Assembly (NCBI RefSeq): GCF_002441935.1
Contig: NZ_CP023668.1
Span: 62,001 to 126,000, forward strand
DNA length: 64,000 bases
DNA from: Mesoplasma lactucae ATCC 49193
GTDB lineage: Bacteria; Bacillota_I; Bacilli_A; Mycoplasmatales; Mycoplasmataceae
Direction of reading: 5' to 3'
Shown: in pieces, positions 63,947 to 64,000 of the stretch
Position numbering within the stretch: position 1 is the first letter of the stretch
Layout of the letters: each line of letters opens with the position of its first letter
The notes under the pieces: generated by a model
What the model was told of the DNA's origin: nothing
Database searches by the model: none
What the model saw: only the letters and a program-made list of their open reading frames with translations
Made by a program: the position numbers and the translations under genes

Positions 63947-64000
63947 ATGCGAAAAAAGAAAATTAAAGAAATTTCTGGGTCAAATACTGATGGGAGCATT
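63947..64000 (+). CDS. Start of a gene cut by the window end (unknown)
   Basis: ATG 63947 follows TAGGTGAAAG at good spacing and is open to the end (MRKKKIKEISGSNTDGSI). Only 18 residues are visible, so no function can be assigned. The upstream structured RNA ends about 98 bases before it. Confidence 0.5.
   Translation, partial: MRKKKIKEISGSNTDGSI

Noticed and set aside
1-64000. CRISPR arrays, insertion sequences or prophage
   Set aside because: No regularly spaced repeats, transposase motifs or phage genes were seen on either strand.

Overview
The window is AT-rich DNA from a mollicute. UGA is read as tryptophan throughout: nearly every long gene is interrupted by in-frame TGA at tryptophan positions of known families (for example LeuRS, PtsI, CopA, OppF), while TGG is rare. 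Genes end in TAA or TAG, have AAGGAG-type ribosome sites, and are followed by hairpin-plus-T terminators. The lipoprotein signal peptides (MKKxLSLLxxI...VVACG), the glycolytic and PTS genes and the oligopeptide transporter fit the Entomoplasma/Mesoplasma/Spiroplasma group. I cannot name the species.

1-11649: the end of one gene and four complete genes for large (857-931 aa) paralogous surface lipoproteins, resembling the mollicute MOLPALP family. They share the signal peptide and a C-terminal beta-rich domain, and differ in a low-complexity linker. 11737-13916: a short-chain dehydrogenase and a PAP2 phosphatase. 13945-14184: a probable unannotated small RNA. 14280-19674: three TauE/SafE-like membrane transporters, two with a 200-residue coiled-coil front and apparently non-AUG start codons. 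19795-24252: tRNA-Ile(GAU), leuS, and a membrane protein behind a structured leader. 24323-26724: a Fic-like protein lacking the catalytic His, and a convergent phosphohexomutase gene.

26885-31730: purine nucleoside phosphorylase followed by four tandem PnuC-like transporters, suggesting nucleoside or nicotinamide riboside salvage. 31853-34340: pfkA and pyk. 34441-35256: a second SDR on the minus strand. 35382-37561: thrS under a T-box leader. 37598-38536: a secreted protein. 38668-40395: ptsI. 40406-41735: infC-rpmI-rplT behind an L20-type pseudoknot leader. 41893-42732: one small Cys/His protein and two very small related Cys-tailed proteins. 42811-44815: trpS and NAD kinase. 44889-48132: a copper locus (HMA-like protein, csoR with its operator, copZ, copA). 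48208-51680: a membrane protein divergent from an RNase J homologue that has lost its HxHxDH metal motif. 52402-63536: an oligopeptide ABC operon oppA-(30-codon ORF)-oppB-oppC-oppD-oppF-oppA2. 63639-63849: a second probable structured RNA, before a gene cut by the window end.

The most unusual signals are the ATT/ATC/ATA starts of the two TauE-like genes, the metal-site-less RNase J, the two small Cys-tailed peptides, the two unassigned structured RNAs, and the Cys/Asn-rich small ORF with alternative hairpins between oppA and oppB.
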